DNA of 64,000 nt, from positions 1-64,000 of the forward strand of contig CAJTLG010000001.1 in the NCBI GenBank assembly GCA_910577395.1. The letters run 5' to 3'. Source of the DNA: an uncultured Vampirovibrio sp. Its GTDB lineage: Bacteria > Cyanobacteriota > Vampirovibrionia > Gastranaerophilales > Gastranaerophilaceae. A model generated the notes under the pieces. That model saw only the letters and a program-made list of their open reading frames with translations, did no database searches and was not told the origin of the DNA. Made by a program: the position numbers and the translations under genes. How positions within the stretch are numbered: the stretch's first letter is position 1; each line of letters begins with the position of its first letter. Shown here one piece after another: positions 1-8,513 of the stretch.

Positions 1-583
1 TAAACTTTGTAACGCAAAGGTTATTAATACTGTCATATGTTGCAAGATTACTTCCTGTATTACCTACAGTGTCTGTTTTGCCATTTCCGTAGCTTGAGCA
101 TGTATCAGCAGACGGAGTCAAACTGGACTTCGTCGAATACCCTTTTCCTCCCCCTCCGCCGCCACCAACAAGACTCTTAATTACAACATTTTCCATATTA
201 TCAGTTATAATTATTTCTTTTTCTTTATACCCGCTGCTTGAAGAACCCGTTGTACCCGTAACCTGTACAGGACTTGCAGCAACTTTTTTTACTGACGTAG
301 CCCCTGCCCCGCCACCACCTGCAGATGCTATTAAAAAACTAACTGAATAAACATCATTTATACTTATATCAATACTCGGATTAGAATCAGAATAGGAATA
401 ACACTGCATATCAGCAGGAGCTTTGTACAATCCTCCTAACCCTGAAACATTAACATTATCATTTACCCTCCTTGTCATCACAGGTGCTAATGCCGCAAGC
501 AGTAATGATGCCACTAATAATGCCATAAGCATTTCAATTAAACTGAAAGCTACCCTGTCGGGTGATTTAATTATTTTTTTCAT
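1..583 (-). CDS. type IV prepilin-like (pseudopilin) protein, glycine-rich, C-terminus cut by window edge
   Basis: The frame is open from the ATG at 583 to the window edge (194 codons), so the gene is truncated here. A short basic leader is followed by a class III prepilin signal: cleavage is expected after Ala12, giving Phe at +1 and Glu at +5 (motif AFSLIEML), then a hydrophobic helix of about 20 residues. After the helix come two glycine runs (SAGGGGAGA near residue 90 and VGGGGGGKGY near 145) within Ser/Thr-rich sequence. The start has a Shine-Dalgarno AAGGA 6 nt upstream. By family, such proteins are processed by PilD and join type IV pilus or type II secretion-like pseudopili. The polyglycine body is unusual for a pilin and recalls phage tail-fibre glycine-rich domains. 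The prepilin call is firm; the role is unknown. Confidence 0.75.
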   Translation of the reverse strand, partial: MKKIIKSPDRVAFSLIEMLMALLVASLLLAALAPVMTRRVNDNVNVSGLGGLYKAPADMQCYSYSDSNPSIDISINDVYSVSFLIASAGGGGAGATSVKKVAASPVQVTGTTGSSSSGYKEKEIIITDNMENVVIKSLVGGGGGGGKGYSTKSSLTPSADTCSSYGNGKTDTVGNTGSNLATYDSINNLCVTKF

Positions 584-653
584 ACGCTATCCTTAATTGT
601 TGTGATACTTTTGTATATTATTGTCAACTATAAGATAACAATATTACGCATAT

Positions 654-683
654 TTGTCAAATGGGGAAAATATAAACTAGAAT
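654..683 (+). promoter_or_regulatory. sigma70-type promoter placed for a leaderless start at 690
   Basis: TTGTCA (654-659), an 18-nt spacer and TAGAAT (678-683). Only 6 nt separate the -10 hexamer from the ATG at 690, and no Shine-Dalgarno is present. The mRNA would begin at or next to the start codon. Confidence 0.5.
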
Positions 684-689
684 TTAATT

Positions 690-923
690 ATGCTGGAAAC
701 CACTGATATTAAAGAATTGATAACAATATTGCTGTTTCGAAAAGGACTTTCTATGAGAAAGCTCGTTAAAAAAATGAATGAAGCAGGTTACCCTGAGATG
801 ACAATTGGCGGGTTTTCAAAGATGCTGAAAACAGGTTCCATAAAATTTACCAAAGTTCAGGAAATACTGGATTTTCTTGGTTACGGGCTAAAGGTGGTGG
901 AGAAGAAACCTACTCAACATTAA
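690..923 (+). CDS. small HTH-like protein (77 aa), paralogue of the protein at 32067-32276
   Basis: A 77-residue protein I do not recognise as a named family. Its layout resembles a small XRE-type helix-turn-helix: an N-terminal helix (ELITILLF), then GLSMRKLVKKMNEAGY, the MTIGGFSKMLKTGS segment expected for a recognition helix, and a C-terminal GYGLKVV strand. The protein at 32067-32276 shares this pattern (LS/T..KL, a TxxxxSxxL segment, then a GYxxK end), so the two look like distant paralogues. A DNA-binding regulatory role is inferred. The 3' end overlaps the convergent helicase gene by 14 nt. The start is probably leaderless, with a -10 hexamer 6 nt upstream and no Shine-Dalgarno. Confidence 0.6.
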   Translation: MLETTDIKELITILLFRKGLSMRKLVKKMNEAGYPEMTIGGFSKMLKTGSIKFTKVQEILDFLGYGLKVVEKKPTQH

Positions 924-3222
924 CAGGTTCGCGGTTTATTGCCTTAATTGCCTCTTTTGCAGTCATCACAACGCTTTCCGGAATATTATCCACAACCGTT
1001 AATTGTCTTAAGATGTCAATAGTCCTTTTAAATGCGCGCACCACATCCCCTTCGGTAAATTCCGTATCAGCAAAAAGTTTATCCCATGCCTCGATAGAAG
1101 TTGTTTCTTCATTTGCGGAAAGCACCCATGCCTCGATTAGTGATGAATATTCGGAATTAACATTCATCATATTTTCAATATTATTATCTCTTTCAAGCAG
1201 AAATATTTTTCGTCTGATATCTTTTATTTTGCTCAAAACTTTACGGACATTTTGGCTTGGTGCTTTAATTGGTGTGTTATCAAGATTTCTAACCTCTTCT
1301 GTTGCAACGGCGCAAATTATACTTGCAAGCTCATACGGGGCAAGCTCATCCAAAATTCCTGAAAGTATAATTTCAGATAAATAAAGTTCATTTTCAATCC
1401 TGAGCCCCATAGTCACTTTGCCTGTATCTGTAGGGTAATCATCCTTTAGGTTGCCCATGGTTTCAAGTATGCGCTTATGGGATAGGAATTTTTGCCAATA
1501 GATATCTTTTTGAAATTCAATTTCTTTTCTAAGCTTTTTAGCCTTTCTTTGGTACCTGTAATATAATTCAATTTCTTTCTTGTGTTTTTTATAGATTTTG
1601 CACCCGTCACAACCGTATGTGTGCACTTTATCTAAAAATTCCTTAGTTTTTTCTTTAAATTGTAATATTTCAGGGGAGTTTTGATTTTTGGTTTGTTTCC
1701 TTAAGGCCTTTAATACCGTGCGGTGTTCTACATAAAGATTTTTATACTTTATGTAGTTATTCATATCATCGGTATTATGTCCATGTGGGCATTTAAAGTT
1801 TTTGAGGGTCTCCATATTTTCTTTGTACTGCCCTAACTCATTTAAAAGAGGGGTAATCCTGTCTGTGGAGGAAAAATACCCAAATGTTTTCAGTATAAGC
1901 TCTTTAGCCTCATCAAGAGAAAATCTTTGGAGCAGATTTAAAACCATAGAATAGCTTGGCGAAAATTTACTTTCAAGCGGGTTAGAGGTGCTTGTTGCAA
2001 GCTCATAAACTTCTTCGGGTGTTTGAAACGGTGTGCCTGCAATTACAACATATCCGATTTCATCCATTCCGCGTCTTCCGGCTCTTCCTGACATTTGCAA
2101 AAATTCATTTGCGGTTAAAATCCTGTGCCCGTCATCTGTTCTTTTTGAAATAGAGCTTATAACCGTAGTTCTTGCAGGCATATTAATCCCCGCAGCAAGG
2201 GTTTCTGTTGCAAATACGGCTTTTATAAGGCCTTCTTGAAACATTCTTTCAACAAGGTTTTTCCACCCGGGTAGCAGCCCCGCATGGTGTGATGCTATAC
2301 CTTTTTTAACAAGTTCGATATGCGAATTATTGTATAGATAGGGGTTTTCAGCTATATAATCTTCCACCATTTTGTTTGCCCTTATTGTTTCCTCCTTTGT
2401 TAAAAGTTCAAGAGAGCTGCATTTTAGGGCGTTTTCATCACATTTTTTTCTTGAAAATGTAAAATATATACAAGGCAGCATATTTTTCTCATGCAGTGCA
2501 AGAATAATATCTGTTGCAGGGTTTTTAACGGTTTTTTTGGAATTAAAATATTTATATTTACTTTCAGGTCTGATTTTGCCGTTAAGTTTGCCCTCAGGCG
2601 TCATTAAAGGCATTACCGTATGGGGTTTAGAGCTGTCATAATAATAAAATCTTAAAGGCACCGGCCTAAAATCAGTGTATATGTGTTCCGTGCGTGAATG
2701 CACAGTATTAATCCAGTCTGTGAGTTGTTTAGAATTTTGTACGGTAGCTGAAAGCGCTATTATTTGTATATTTGTGGGGCAATAGATAATGCTCTCTTCC
2801 CAAACAGTACCCCTGCTTTCATCATTCATATAATGAACTTCATCAAGCACAACATATTTTACATCTTTAAGGTTATCCGCAAGTGTACCGAATGTTGTCC
2901 CGTACAGCATATTTCTGAATACTTCAGTTGTCATAACAACTATACGGGCATCTCTGTTTATTGTGGTATCTCCTGTTAAAAGCCCGACATTTTCTATGCC
3001 GTATTTGGTTGAAAAATCGTGATACTTTTGGTTTGAAAGCGCTTTAAGTGGGGTTGTATAAAATATTCTTTTATTATTTTCCAGTGCAAGGTGTATGGCA
3101 CTTTCGGCTATACAGGTTTTTCCTGCCCCTGTAGGCGCGCATACTACAACGCTCTTGCCTTCCCGAATATTCCGTATTGCTTCTTCCTGAAAATCATCCA
3201 GTTTGAAATTAAATCCGTACAT
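910..3222 (-). CDS. Ski2-like superfamily II RNA helicase with C-terminal DSHCT-like region
   Basis: A 770-aa DExH helicase. Visible motifs: Q-like LDDFQEEAI, Walker A APTGAGKT (about 30-37), TTPLKALSNQKY, TTEVFRN, Walker B DEVHYMND, SATVQNS, and in RecA domain 2 SHHAGLLPGWK, ATETLAAGINMPARTTV and the motif VI QMSGRAGRRG. DEVHYMND with a following RGTVWEE is typical of the Ski2/Mtr4/Dob1 group, known in cyanobacteria and actinobacteria (HelY-like). A Cys/His cluster (CPHGH, YGCDGCKIYKKH) precedes the helical C-terminal part. By family, it probably unwinds structured RNA for decay or maturation. It has its own extended -10 promoter 7 nt from the ATG, overlapping the space after the upstream M16 gene, so it need not depend on that transcript. 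Confidence 0.88.
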   Translation of the reverse strand: MYGFNFKLDDFQEEAIRNIREGKSVVVCAPTGAGKTCIAESAIHLALENNKRIFYTTPLKALSNQKYHDFSTKYGIENVGLLTGDTTINRDARIVVMTTEVFRNMLYGTTFGTLADNLKDVKYVVLDEVHYMNDESRGTVWEESIIYCPTNIQIIALSATVQNSKQLTDWINTVHSRTEHIYTDFRPVPLRFYYYDSSKPHTVMPLMTPEGKLNGKIRPESKYKYFNSKKTVKNPATDIILALHEKNMLPCIYFTFSRKKCDENALKCSSLELLTKEETIRANKMVEDYIAENPYLYNNSHIELVKKGIASHHAGLLPGWKNLVERMFQEGLIKAVFATETLAAGINMPARTTVISSISKRTDDGHRILTANEFLQMSGRAGRRGMDEIGYVVIAGTPFQTPEEVYELATSTSNPLESKFSPSYSMVLNLLQRFSLDEAKELILKTFGYFSSTDRITPLLNELGQYKENMETLKNFKCPHGHNTDDMNNYIKYKNLYVEHRTVLKALRKQTKNQNSPEILQFKEKTKEFLDKVHTYGCDGCKIYKKHKKEIELYYRYQRKAKKLRKEIEFQKDIYWQKFLSHKRILETMGNLKDDYPTDTGKVTMGLRIENELYLSEIILSGILDELAPYELASIICAVATEEVRNLDNTPIKAPSQNVRKVLSKIKDIRRKIFLLERDNNIENMMNVNSEYSSLIEAWVLSANEETTSIEAWDKLFADTEFTEGDVVRAFKRTIDILRQLTVVDNIPESVVMTAKEAIKAINREPVNVE

Positions 3223-3229
3223 ATTAAGG

Positions 3230-3238
3230 ATTTTAGCA
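3230..3238 (-). promoter_or_regulatory. extended -10 element for a leaderless start of the Ski2 helicase
   Basis: The reverse strand reads TGCTAAAAT, an extended -10 (TGnTAAAAT), ending 7 nt before the ATG at 3222. The intervening CCTTAAT has no Shine-Dalgarno. The same TATGCTAAAAT string precedes the rimI-like gene at 18213. Confidence 0.45.
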
Positions 3239-3243
3239 TAAAA

Positions 3244-5880
3244 TTAATCTCTTTGCTTAACTGTTACGTTTATATATGGTTTTGAAAAATATTTGTTTGC
3301 AACAGCCAGGATGTCAGACTGGGTAACATTCATAATTGAGTTTTTATATTCTTCAAGGTGATTAATATTATATCCTAAGGCCCCGTACCACCCCAAAAGT
3401 GCTGCATCATCCATATTTGTTTCAAGTGATATTAATATATTTCCTAAAATCTTATCTTTTGCCTCTTTGAGTTCTGCATTTGAAACATATTCTGTTTTTA
3501 ATCTGTCAAGTTCAGCCAGCATACCGCATTTTGCTTTTTCTATGCTGTTGTTATTTGTGCCTATGTATGCTACATATGCGCCGTCCTGTGCATTTTGAAA
3601 TGTGGTAGAACCTACAGAATATGCAAGGCCTTGGTCGTCCCTCAGGTTTTTAAATAATCTGGAGCTCATTCCTTCGCCCACAATTGCATTTATAACCTTT
3701 AATGTTGCCATATCTTTTTGGTTAAAAATATTGTCAGTTTTATAGCCTATTAATACCCAGGCTGTTTTTGTATCATCTTTTGTTTTTGTTTTTTCAATAT
3801 TATCTTCAGGCGCAAACCTTACAGTGTCCAATTCCTTAAGCACTATTTCCTTTTGATTTTTTGCCTTAAATATTTTTGTCATATCCTTAATAATGTCTTC
3901 ATCGTTAACATTTCCTGCAACGGATATAACAAGGTTTTTCGGTTCAAGTATTGTGTTGTAATAATCAATAACATCCCCTCTTGATATGTTTGGAACATTT
4001 TGTTTTATGATTTCTGAATTATTTCCGTATACACTGCCCTTAAATGCTATAGCCTTAAATTCATCTACGGCAATACTTAAGGGGCTGTCCTGCATTTGTT
4101 TAATGCTTGCAAGCTTTAGTTTTTTTGCTTTTTCAATTTCATAATTTGAAAAGAGCGGTTCGTTTATCACTTCATCTAAAATTGCAATAGCGCTTTTAAG
4201 TTCATTTGTTGTGGTTAAAAGGCTTATATTAAAAGTATCGCTGCCCGGTGCAAAGGATAGTTTAATCCCTTTTTCATCCAATAATTTTGCAAGGGTTTCA
4301 CTGTCTTTTTTCTTTGTGCCTTTAACTGCACTTGCTGCCGTAATTGAAGCCACCCCGGGCGTTTTTTCGACAAAATTGCCGCCTACAGCCTGAATGTTAA
4401 TGGCTATAATAGAATTAACCGGATTTTTCTTAATGATAAGTGTTGCACCATTTGAAAGCTTGTATTTATTTGTGTTTTTAGAATTTTCAAGCTTCACGGC
4501 AGGTTTTGTATCAGCTTTTGCGGTTTCTTTTATATTGCTTATTTCTTTTATGTTTTCTTCTTTATTTGGCATAACGGTTGAAATTGCCGTTTTATTTTTA
4601 TCAAGATATTTTCTTGCAACCCTTATTACATCGCCCTTTTTAACTTTTTCAATGTTAGCAAGGTAATTATCATAATACCAGGTATTGCCCCAAAACAATG
4701 TCATATACCCTAATTCGTTAGAGATATTTGAGATTGATTCTCTTGAGTAATATGTGGATGTTTTTATCATATTAATAGCTTTTGCTATTTGTGCTTCTGT
4801 TATTCCGCCCCTTTTCACAAAATCAATTTCGTTAAATATTTCATTTTCAACGGCAGTAAGATTTTTTGGTTTAAATGATGAAAAGATTACAAAAAGCCCG
4901 TCTTCCATAAAGGAAGAATTGCTTGCAGAGATTGAATAAACAAGCTGTTTTTCTTCTTTTAATTTTTGGTTTAATATTGAACTCCTTGAATCCCCTAAAA
5001 TTGTCGCCAGAACATCAAGAGCGTAAGAATCCTTATCTTCTTTAAATTTCGGTGCTTTGTATGCTATTACCATATACCCTGTGTTTACATCTTTCTTTTC
5101 TGAAATCCTCAGCTGTTTTTGAATTTCAGGTGCTTTAGGATAAACAGTTTCTTGGCAGGTTTTATTGTTATCAACAAAAAGCTCTGATACCCTTTTAATT
5201 ACATGGTTAGGGTCTACATCACCTGTAATTACGGTTGTCATATTGTGCGGGGTGTACCACTTGTTGTAAAAATCAAGGATTTCTTCACGTGAAATGGTTT
5301 CTATTACTTTGTTTGAGCCTATTACAGGTCTGAAATAGGGGTGATATGGCTCACTTTGCCCGTATATCAATTTAAAAAGGTTGTTATACATTACATTTGT
5401 GGGGTTATCTTTGCCTTTTGAAATTTCCTCTAATACAACAAGTCTTTCTTTTTCAAGTTCTTTTCTTGGTATAAGCGGGTGTAGCAGCATATCTGCGTGC
5501 AATTCAAGCGCTTTATCAAATTCTTTAGAAGGGATTGTTATATAATAATGGGTAAAATCTTTACTGGTGGCGGCGTTTGTAACCCCGCCTTTAGATTCTA
5601 GTATTCTGTCAAATTCCCCGGGCGGCGTGTTTTCCGTGCCTCTGAAAAACAGATGTTCTAAAAAGTGCGCCACACCTGAATTCTTATCATCTTCATTAAC
5701 AGAGCCTGTTTTTATCCAGGTATCAATAGTTACAATCGGGTTGGTTGTAACCGGCACTACCACTACCGTTTGGCCGCTAGGTAATTTTTGTACGGTATAA
5801 TTTTCTGATGCATAAGTGCCGCTAAAGCTTGTAATTATAAAAGTGAAAAATACCAATAATGTATAAAATATTTTTTTCAA
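3244..5880 (-). CDS. secreted M16 family zinc metallopeptidase, two-domain (active plus degenerate half)
   Basis: An 878-aa protein with an N-terminal signal peptide (hydrophobic core LLVFFTFIITSFSG, cleavage near TYA). The first M16 half carries the inverted zinc motif HFLEH (72-76) and the downstream glutamate in VVLEEIS (about 151-152), so it should be catalytic. The second half (from about residue 460, starting YKLSNGATLIIKK) has the M16 fold signature but KTPGVASITA where HxxEH should be. This is the usual active/inactive pairing, here fused in one chain as in PqqL/pitrilysin relatives. The start is TTG, with GGGGAGG 7 nt upstream. It lies 27 nt after a radical SAM/SPASM gene in the same direction, so co-transcription is likely. 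Substrates are probably periplasmic peptides; the specific one is unknown. Confidence 0.88.
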   Translation of the reverse strand: MKKIFYTLLVFFTFIITSFSGTYASENYTVQKLPSGQTVVVVPVTTNPIVTIDTWIKTGSVNEDDKNSGVAHFLEHLFFRGTENTPPGEFDRILESKGGVTNAATSKDFTHYYITIPSKEFDKALELHADMLLHPLIPRKELEKERLVVLEEISKGKDNPTNVMYNNLFKLIYGQSEPYHPYFRPVIGSNKVIETISREEILDFYNKWYTPHNMTTVITGDVDPNHVIKRVSELFVDNNKTCQETVYPKAPEIQKQLRISEKKDVNTGYMVIAYKAPKFKEDKDSYALDVLATILGDSRSSILNQKLKEEKQLVYSISASNSSFMEDGLFVIFSSFKPKNLTAVENEIFNEIDFVKRGGITEAQIAKAINMIKTSTYYSRESISNISNELGYMTLFWGNTWYYDNYLANIEKVKKGDVIRVARKYLDKNKTAISTVMPNKEENIKEISNIKETAKADTKPAVKLENSKNTNKYKLSNGATLIIKKNPVNSIIAINIQAVGGNFVEKTPGVASITAASAVKGTKKKDSETLAKLLDEKGIKLSFAPGSDTFNISLLTTTNELKSAIAILDEVINEPLFSNYEIEKAKKLKLASIKQMQDSPLSIAVDEFKAIAFKGSVYGNNSEIIKQNVPNISRGDVIDYYNTILEPKNLVISVAGNVNDEDIIKDMTKIFKAKNQKEIVLKELDTVRFAPEDNIEKTKTKDDTKTAWVLIGYKTDNIFNQKDMATLKVINAIVGEGMSSRLFKNLRDDQGLAYSVGSTTFQNAQDGAYVAYIGTNNNSIEKAKCGMLAELDRLKTEYVSNAELKEAKDKILGNILISLETNMDDAALLGWYGALGYNINHLEEYKNSIMNVTQSDILAVANKYFSKPYINVTVKQRD

Positions 5881-5907
5881 GATTTTTCCTCCCCGGATTG
5901 CAAAATA

Positions 5908-7008
5908 TTATTTAACCCTCAGTTCGCAGCACATCTGGCATGCACTGAAACTCTTTGAATATTTAAGGTTTTTTCTAAAACACTTAAACTTTGTTTCATT
6001 AAAGATATCTTTGATTTTTTTATCTTTAACATTTCCGATTTTAAACGATAAACAAGGATAAACATCCCCCTGTGGGTTTATCATCATGTTGGAGAACGGG
6101 TATTTACAAGGATAATAAATATCTTTTGGATGTCTTAATAAATCGGTTTTATTTTCAGGTGTAAAGAATGACTTGATTTTGGTTATATCTTCCCTGTAGC
6201 TGCCGCTTTCAAATTTTGGCGAAAACCTTATCTTTGTTTTTGATTTTTTGCTCATCTCATAAATTTTCCTATAGACATCAGCAAAATGCTCCATATCAAA
6301 ATAAGGCTGTATGGGGTAATTTGGTTCATAAAATACTGGCTCAAAGCTTTCTTTTAAGACTGAATTTTGTTTTAAATCATTATTTCTTAAAAATGAAATG
6401 CTTAAAAATTCAAACCCCATTTCTGTTGTATATTCATATAATTTTATAAGGTCATCAATGTTGTTATTTAAGACAATTGTTTTGATATCCACCATTGGCC
6501 GGTTTTTGGTCTTCATCCTTCTGTAATTTAAGGTTTCAAGGTTTTTAACCACTTTATCGAAAACCCCTTCTTTGTTTCTGTTTAAATCATGATTTTTACC
6601 CCACCCGTCAAGAGATACAGATAATAGCATCATATTTGATTTTATAAAGGCCTCAATAATTTCTTCATTAATTAAAATGCCGTTAGTCACAACATTTAAT
6701 TTGCCAAATACCCTCTTTGATGTTTCAAATAAAATATCCTTAAAATCATATCTTACAAGGGGCTCTCCGCCAACTAGTGTTACAAAGGCATATCTTGGGA
6801 TTTGTTTTATTATATCAAACCATTCTTCTTTTGAAAGTTCGTTTTTCTTTCTGTCGTTTCCCACATAGCAATAAGGGCAATTCAGGTTGCACCTGTAGGT
6901 CAATTCAAAGAAATATCTTAAAGGAATAAGCGCCTTGCCCTCTTTATTGTTGTATGAAAAATCGGCATAAAAATCTCTTGCCATATCAAAAAGTTTTGAA
7001 TAATCCAT
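5908..7008 (-). CDS. radical SAM protein with C-terminal SPASM-type cysteine cluster
   Basis: A 366-aa protein. The radical SAM [4Fe-4S] motif CNLNCPYC puts cysteines at 40, 44 and 47, followed by the GGEPLVR motif. The C-terminus has six cysteines (about 301, 319, 343, 357, 360, 361) in the order C-x17-C-x23-C-x13-C-x2-CC, a SPASM-like auxiliary cluster site; MINPQGDVYPC is typical of SPASM proteins. By family, it may modify a peptide or protein (as PqqE and sulfatase-maturing enzymes do) or act in haem-type synthesis. No precursor peptide is visible in the 110-bp gap upstream. The start is supported by a Shine-Dalgarno (AGGGGAGA) about 9 nt before the ATG. The adjacent M16 peptidase could be functionally linked. 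Confidence 0.82.
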   Translation of the reverse strand: MDYSKLFDMARDFYADFSYNNKEGKALIPLRYFFELTYRCNLNCPYCYVGNDRKKNELSKEEWFDIIKQIPRYAFVTLVGGEPLVRYDFKDILFETSKRVFGKLNVVTNGILINEEIIEAFIKSNMMLLSVSLDGWGKNHDLNRNKEGVFDKVVKNLETLNYRRMKTKNRPMVDIKTIVLNNNIDDLIKLYEYTTEMGFEFLSISFLRNNDLKQNSVLKESFEPVFYEPNYPIQPYFDMEHFADVYRKIYEMSKKSKTKIRFSPKFESGSYREDITKIKSFFTPENKTDLLRHPKDIYYPCKYPFSNMMINPQGDVYPCLSFKIGNVKDKKIKDIFNETKFKCFRKNLKYSKSFSACQMCCELRVK

Positions 7009-7048
7009 ATCTCAATCTCCCCTTGAAAGAAGGCTGTTTCCTTCCCCA

Positions 7049-7079
7049 ATTTTACTACAATATTTTTTTGTAGTAAAAT
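7049..7079. promoter_or_regulatory. palindromic divergent promoter between dnaA and the radical SAM gene
   Basis: TTTTACTACAA (7050-7060) and TTGTAGTAAAA (7068-7078) form a perfect 11-bp inverted repeat with a 7-nt centre. Because it is symmetrical, each strand reads TTTACT, a 15-17 nt spacer and TAAAAT: on the plus strand TTTACT 7051-7056 and TAAAAT 7074-7079, on the minus strand the mirror image ending at 7049. Expected leaders are about 33 nt to dnaA and about 34 nt to the radical SAM gene. The repeat could also be an operator for a dimeric regulator. Confidence 0.5.
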
Positions 7080-7118
7080 CTTTAAGAAAGCATGGGAAAA
7101 ATGGTTAGTTTGTAAATA

Positions 7119-8513
7119 ATGGCTTTAGACTATGAAAAAATCTGGGAAGATGCAAAGGGGATTTTAAAAGAGCAAATTCCTGCATCTACTTTCGAACCTT
7201 GGATTATGCCTATCGTGCCTGTAAAATGTGATGAAGAGCACTTTAAAAAAGACTGCTTTATCCTAAAAAGTGACCAGGCATTCGGAGTTAATTATCTATA
7301 CAGAAACCAGAATTATTTTGAAAAAATCCAGGATGCCATAGACAACGTGGCGGGGCAAAATCTCCCCGTAAGTATTATATTTGTGCCATCAAACGTTAAA
7401 AAGGCACCAAAGAAAAAGGAAAAACCCTCCGAGCAGATTGTTCTTATGAAAGAACAGATTGATAACCTCAAACAAATGCATTCATTTTGTGCCCTTAATT
7501 TGAAATATACGTTTGAAAATTTTGTTGTTGGTGAAAATTCACTCGTGGCTTATAATGCCGCAAAACAAGTATCAGAGGCGCCGGGGCAAAAATTCAACCC
7601 TCTTTTTATTTCAGGCTCTGTCGGCATCGGTAAAACACATCTTATGCAGGCAATAGGGCATAATATTTTAAAAAATTTCCCTGACCTTAAGGTAAAATAC
7701 GCAAAAGCCGAGGAATTTACAAACCAGCTTATTGAATCTTGCCAAAAAGGGGCAGATTCTTATCAAAAGATGAAAAAATTCCGTGACAGATACAGAAATG
7801 TTGATGTACTTTTGCTTGACGATATTCAGTTTGCGGAAGGTAAAAAAAGAACGGAAGAGGAGATATTTAATACATTTGATGCACTTTTTCACGCCGGAAA
7901 ACAAATAGTTTTTGCATCCGACAGGCCAATCTCAAGTTTTAAAAATACACCTGACAGGCTGAAAAGCAGATATGAATGGGGCCTTATGGTAGATTTGCTT
8001 GTGCCTGATTTTGATACAAGGGTTGAAATTATTAAAAAACACAGCGTAAGGTCTAATTTTGAAATAACAGACGAGGTGGCGGAATTTTTAGCTAAAACCT
8101 ATGATAATAATGTCCGTGAGCTTGAAGGGGCATACAATAAAGTGAGTGCCTATGCTTCAATAAAGGGGATAGAGCTTACTGTTGAAAGTGCTAAAGATAT
8201 TCTGGGCTTAAAAGACGGCGCCAAAAAAATTACCCCAGATATTATTATTGAAAAATCTGCTGAATATTTTAATGTTTCAAAAAAAGATATACTTTCAACT
8301 ACGCGCGCCAAAGAAGTGAAAAATGCACGGCAGGCTGCAATTTATCTGACACGTGAAATTTTGGATTTAAGTTTTCCTTCAATCGGTGAAATTTTTAACA
8401 AAAATCATACTACAATTTTGTATTCATACGAAAAACTTAAAAAAGATTTAGCGACAGACAAGACACTGCAAAATTCAATAAAAGAATTAACTACTCTTCT
8501 AAATCAAATTTAA
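7119..8513 (+). CDS. dnaA: chromosomal replication initiator protein DnaA
   Basis: A 464-aa AAA+ initiator with all four DnaA domains. Domain I starts YEKIWEDAKGIL. A lysine-rich linker lies at about 94-103. The AAA+ core has Walker A GSVGIGKT (166-173) and Walker B LLLDDIQF (231-238). Domain IV ends with the DnaA signature region GEIFNKNHTTILYSYEKL. By family, it binds DnaA boxes, melts the origin and loads helicase. The gene is not beside dnaN or gyrB. The only TTATCCACA sites I saw in the window are isolated and inside genes, so an origin next to this gene is not supported. Its last 23 nt overlap the convergent TPR-NHL gene. Confidence 0.95.
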   Translation: MALDYEKIWEDAKGILKEQIPASTFEPWIMPIVPVKCDEEHFKKDCFILKSDQAFGVNYLYRNQNYFEKIQDAIDNVAGQNLPVSIIFVPSNVKKAPKKKEKPSEQIVLMKEQIDNLKQMHSFCALNLKYTFENFVVGENSLVAYNAAKQVSEAPGQKFNPLFISGSVGIGKTHLMQAIGHNILKNFPDLKVKYAKAEEFTNQLIESCQKGADSYQKMKKFRDRYRNVDVLLLDDIQFAEGKKRTEEEIFNTFDALFHAGKQIVFASDRPISSFKNTPDRLKSRYEWGLMVDLLVPDFDTRVEIIKKHSVRSNFEITDEVAEFLAKTYDNNVRELEGAYNKVSAYASIKGIELTVESAKDILGLKDGAKKITPDIIIEKSAEYFNVSKKDILSTTRAKEVKNARQAAIYLTREILDLSFPSIGEIFNKNHTTILYSYEKLKKDLATDKTLQNSIKELTTLLNQI

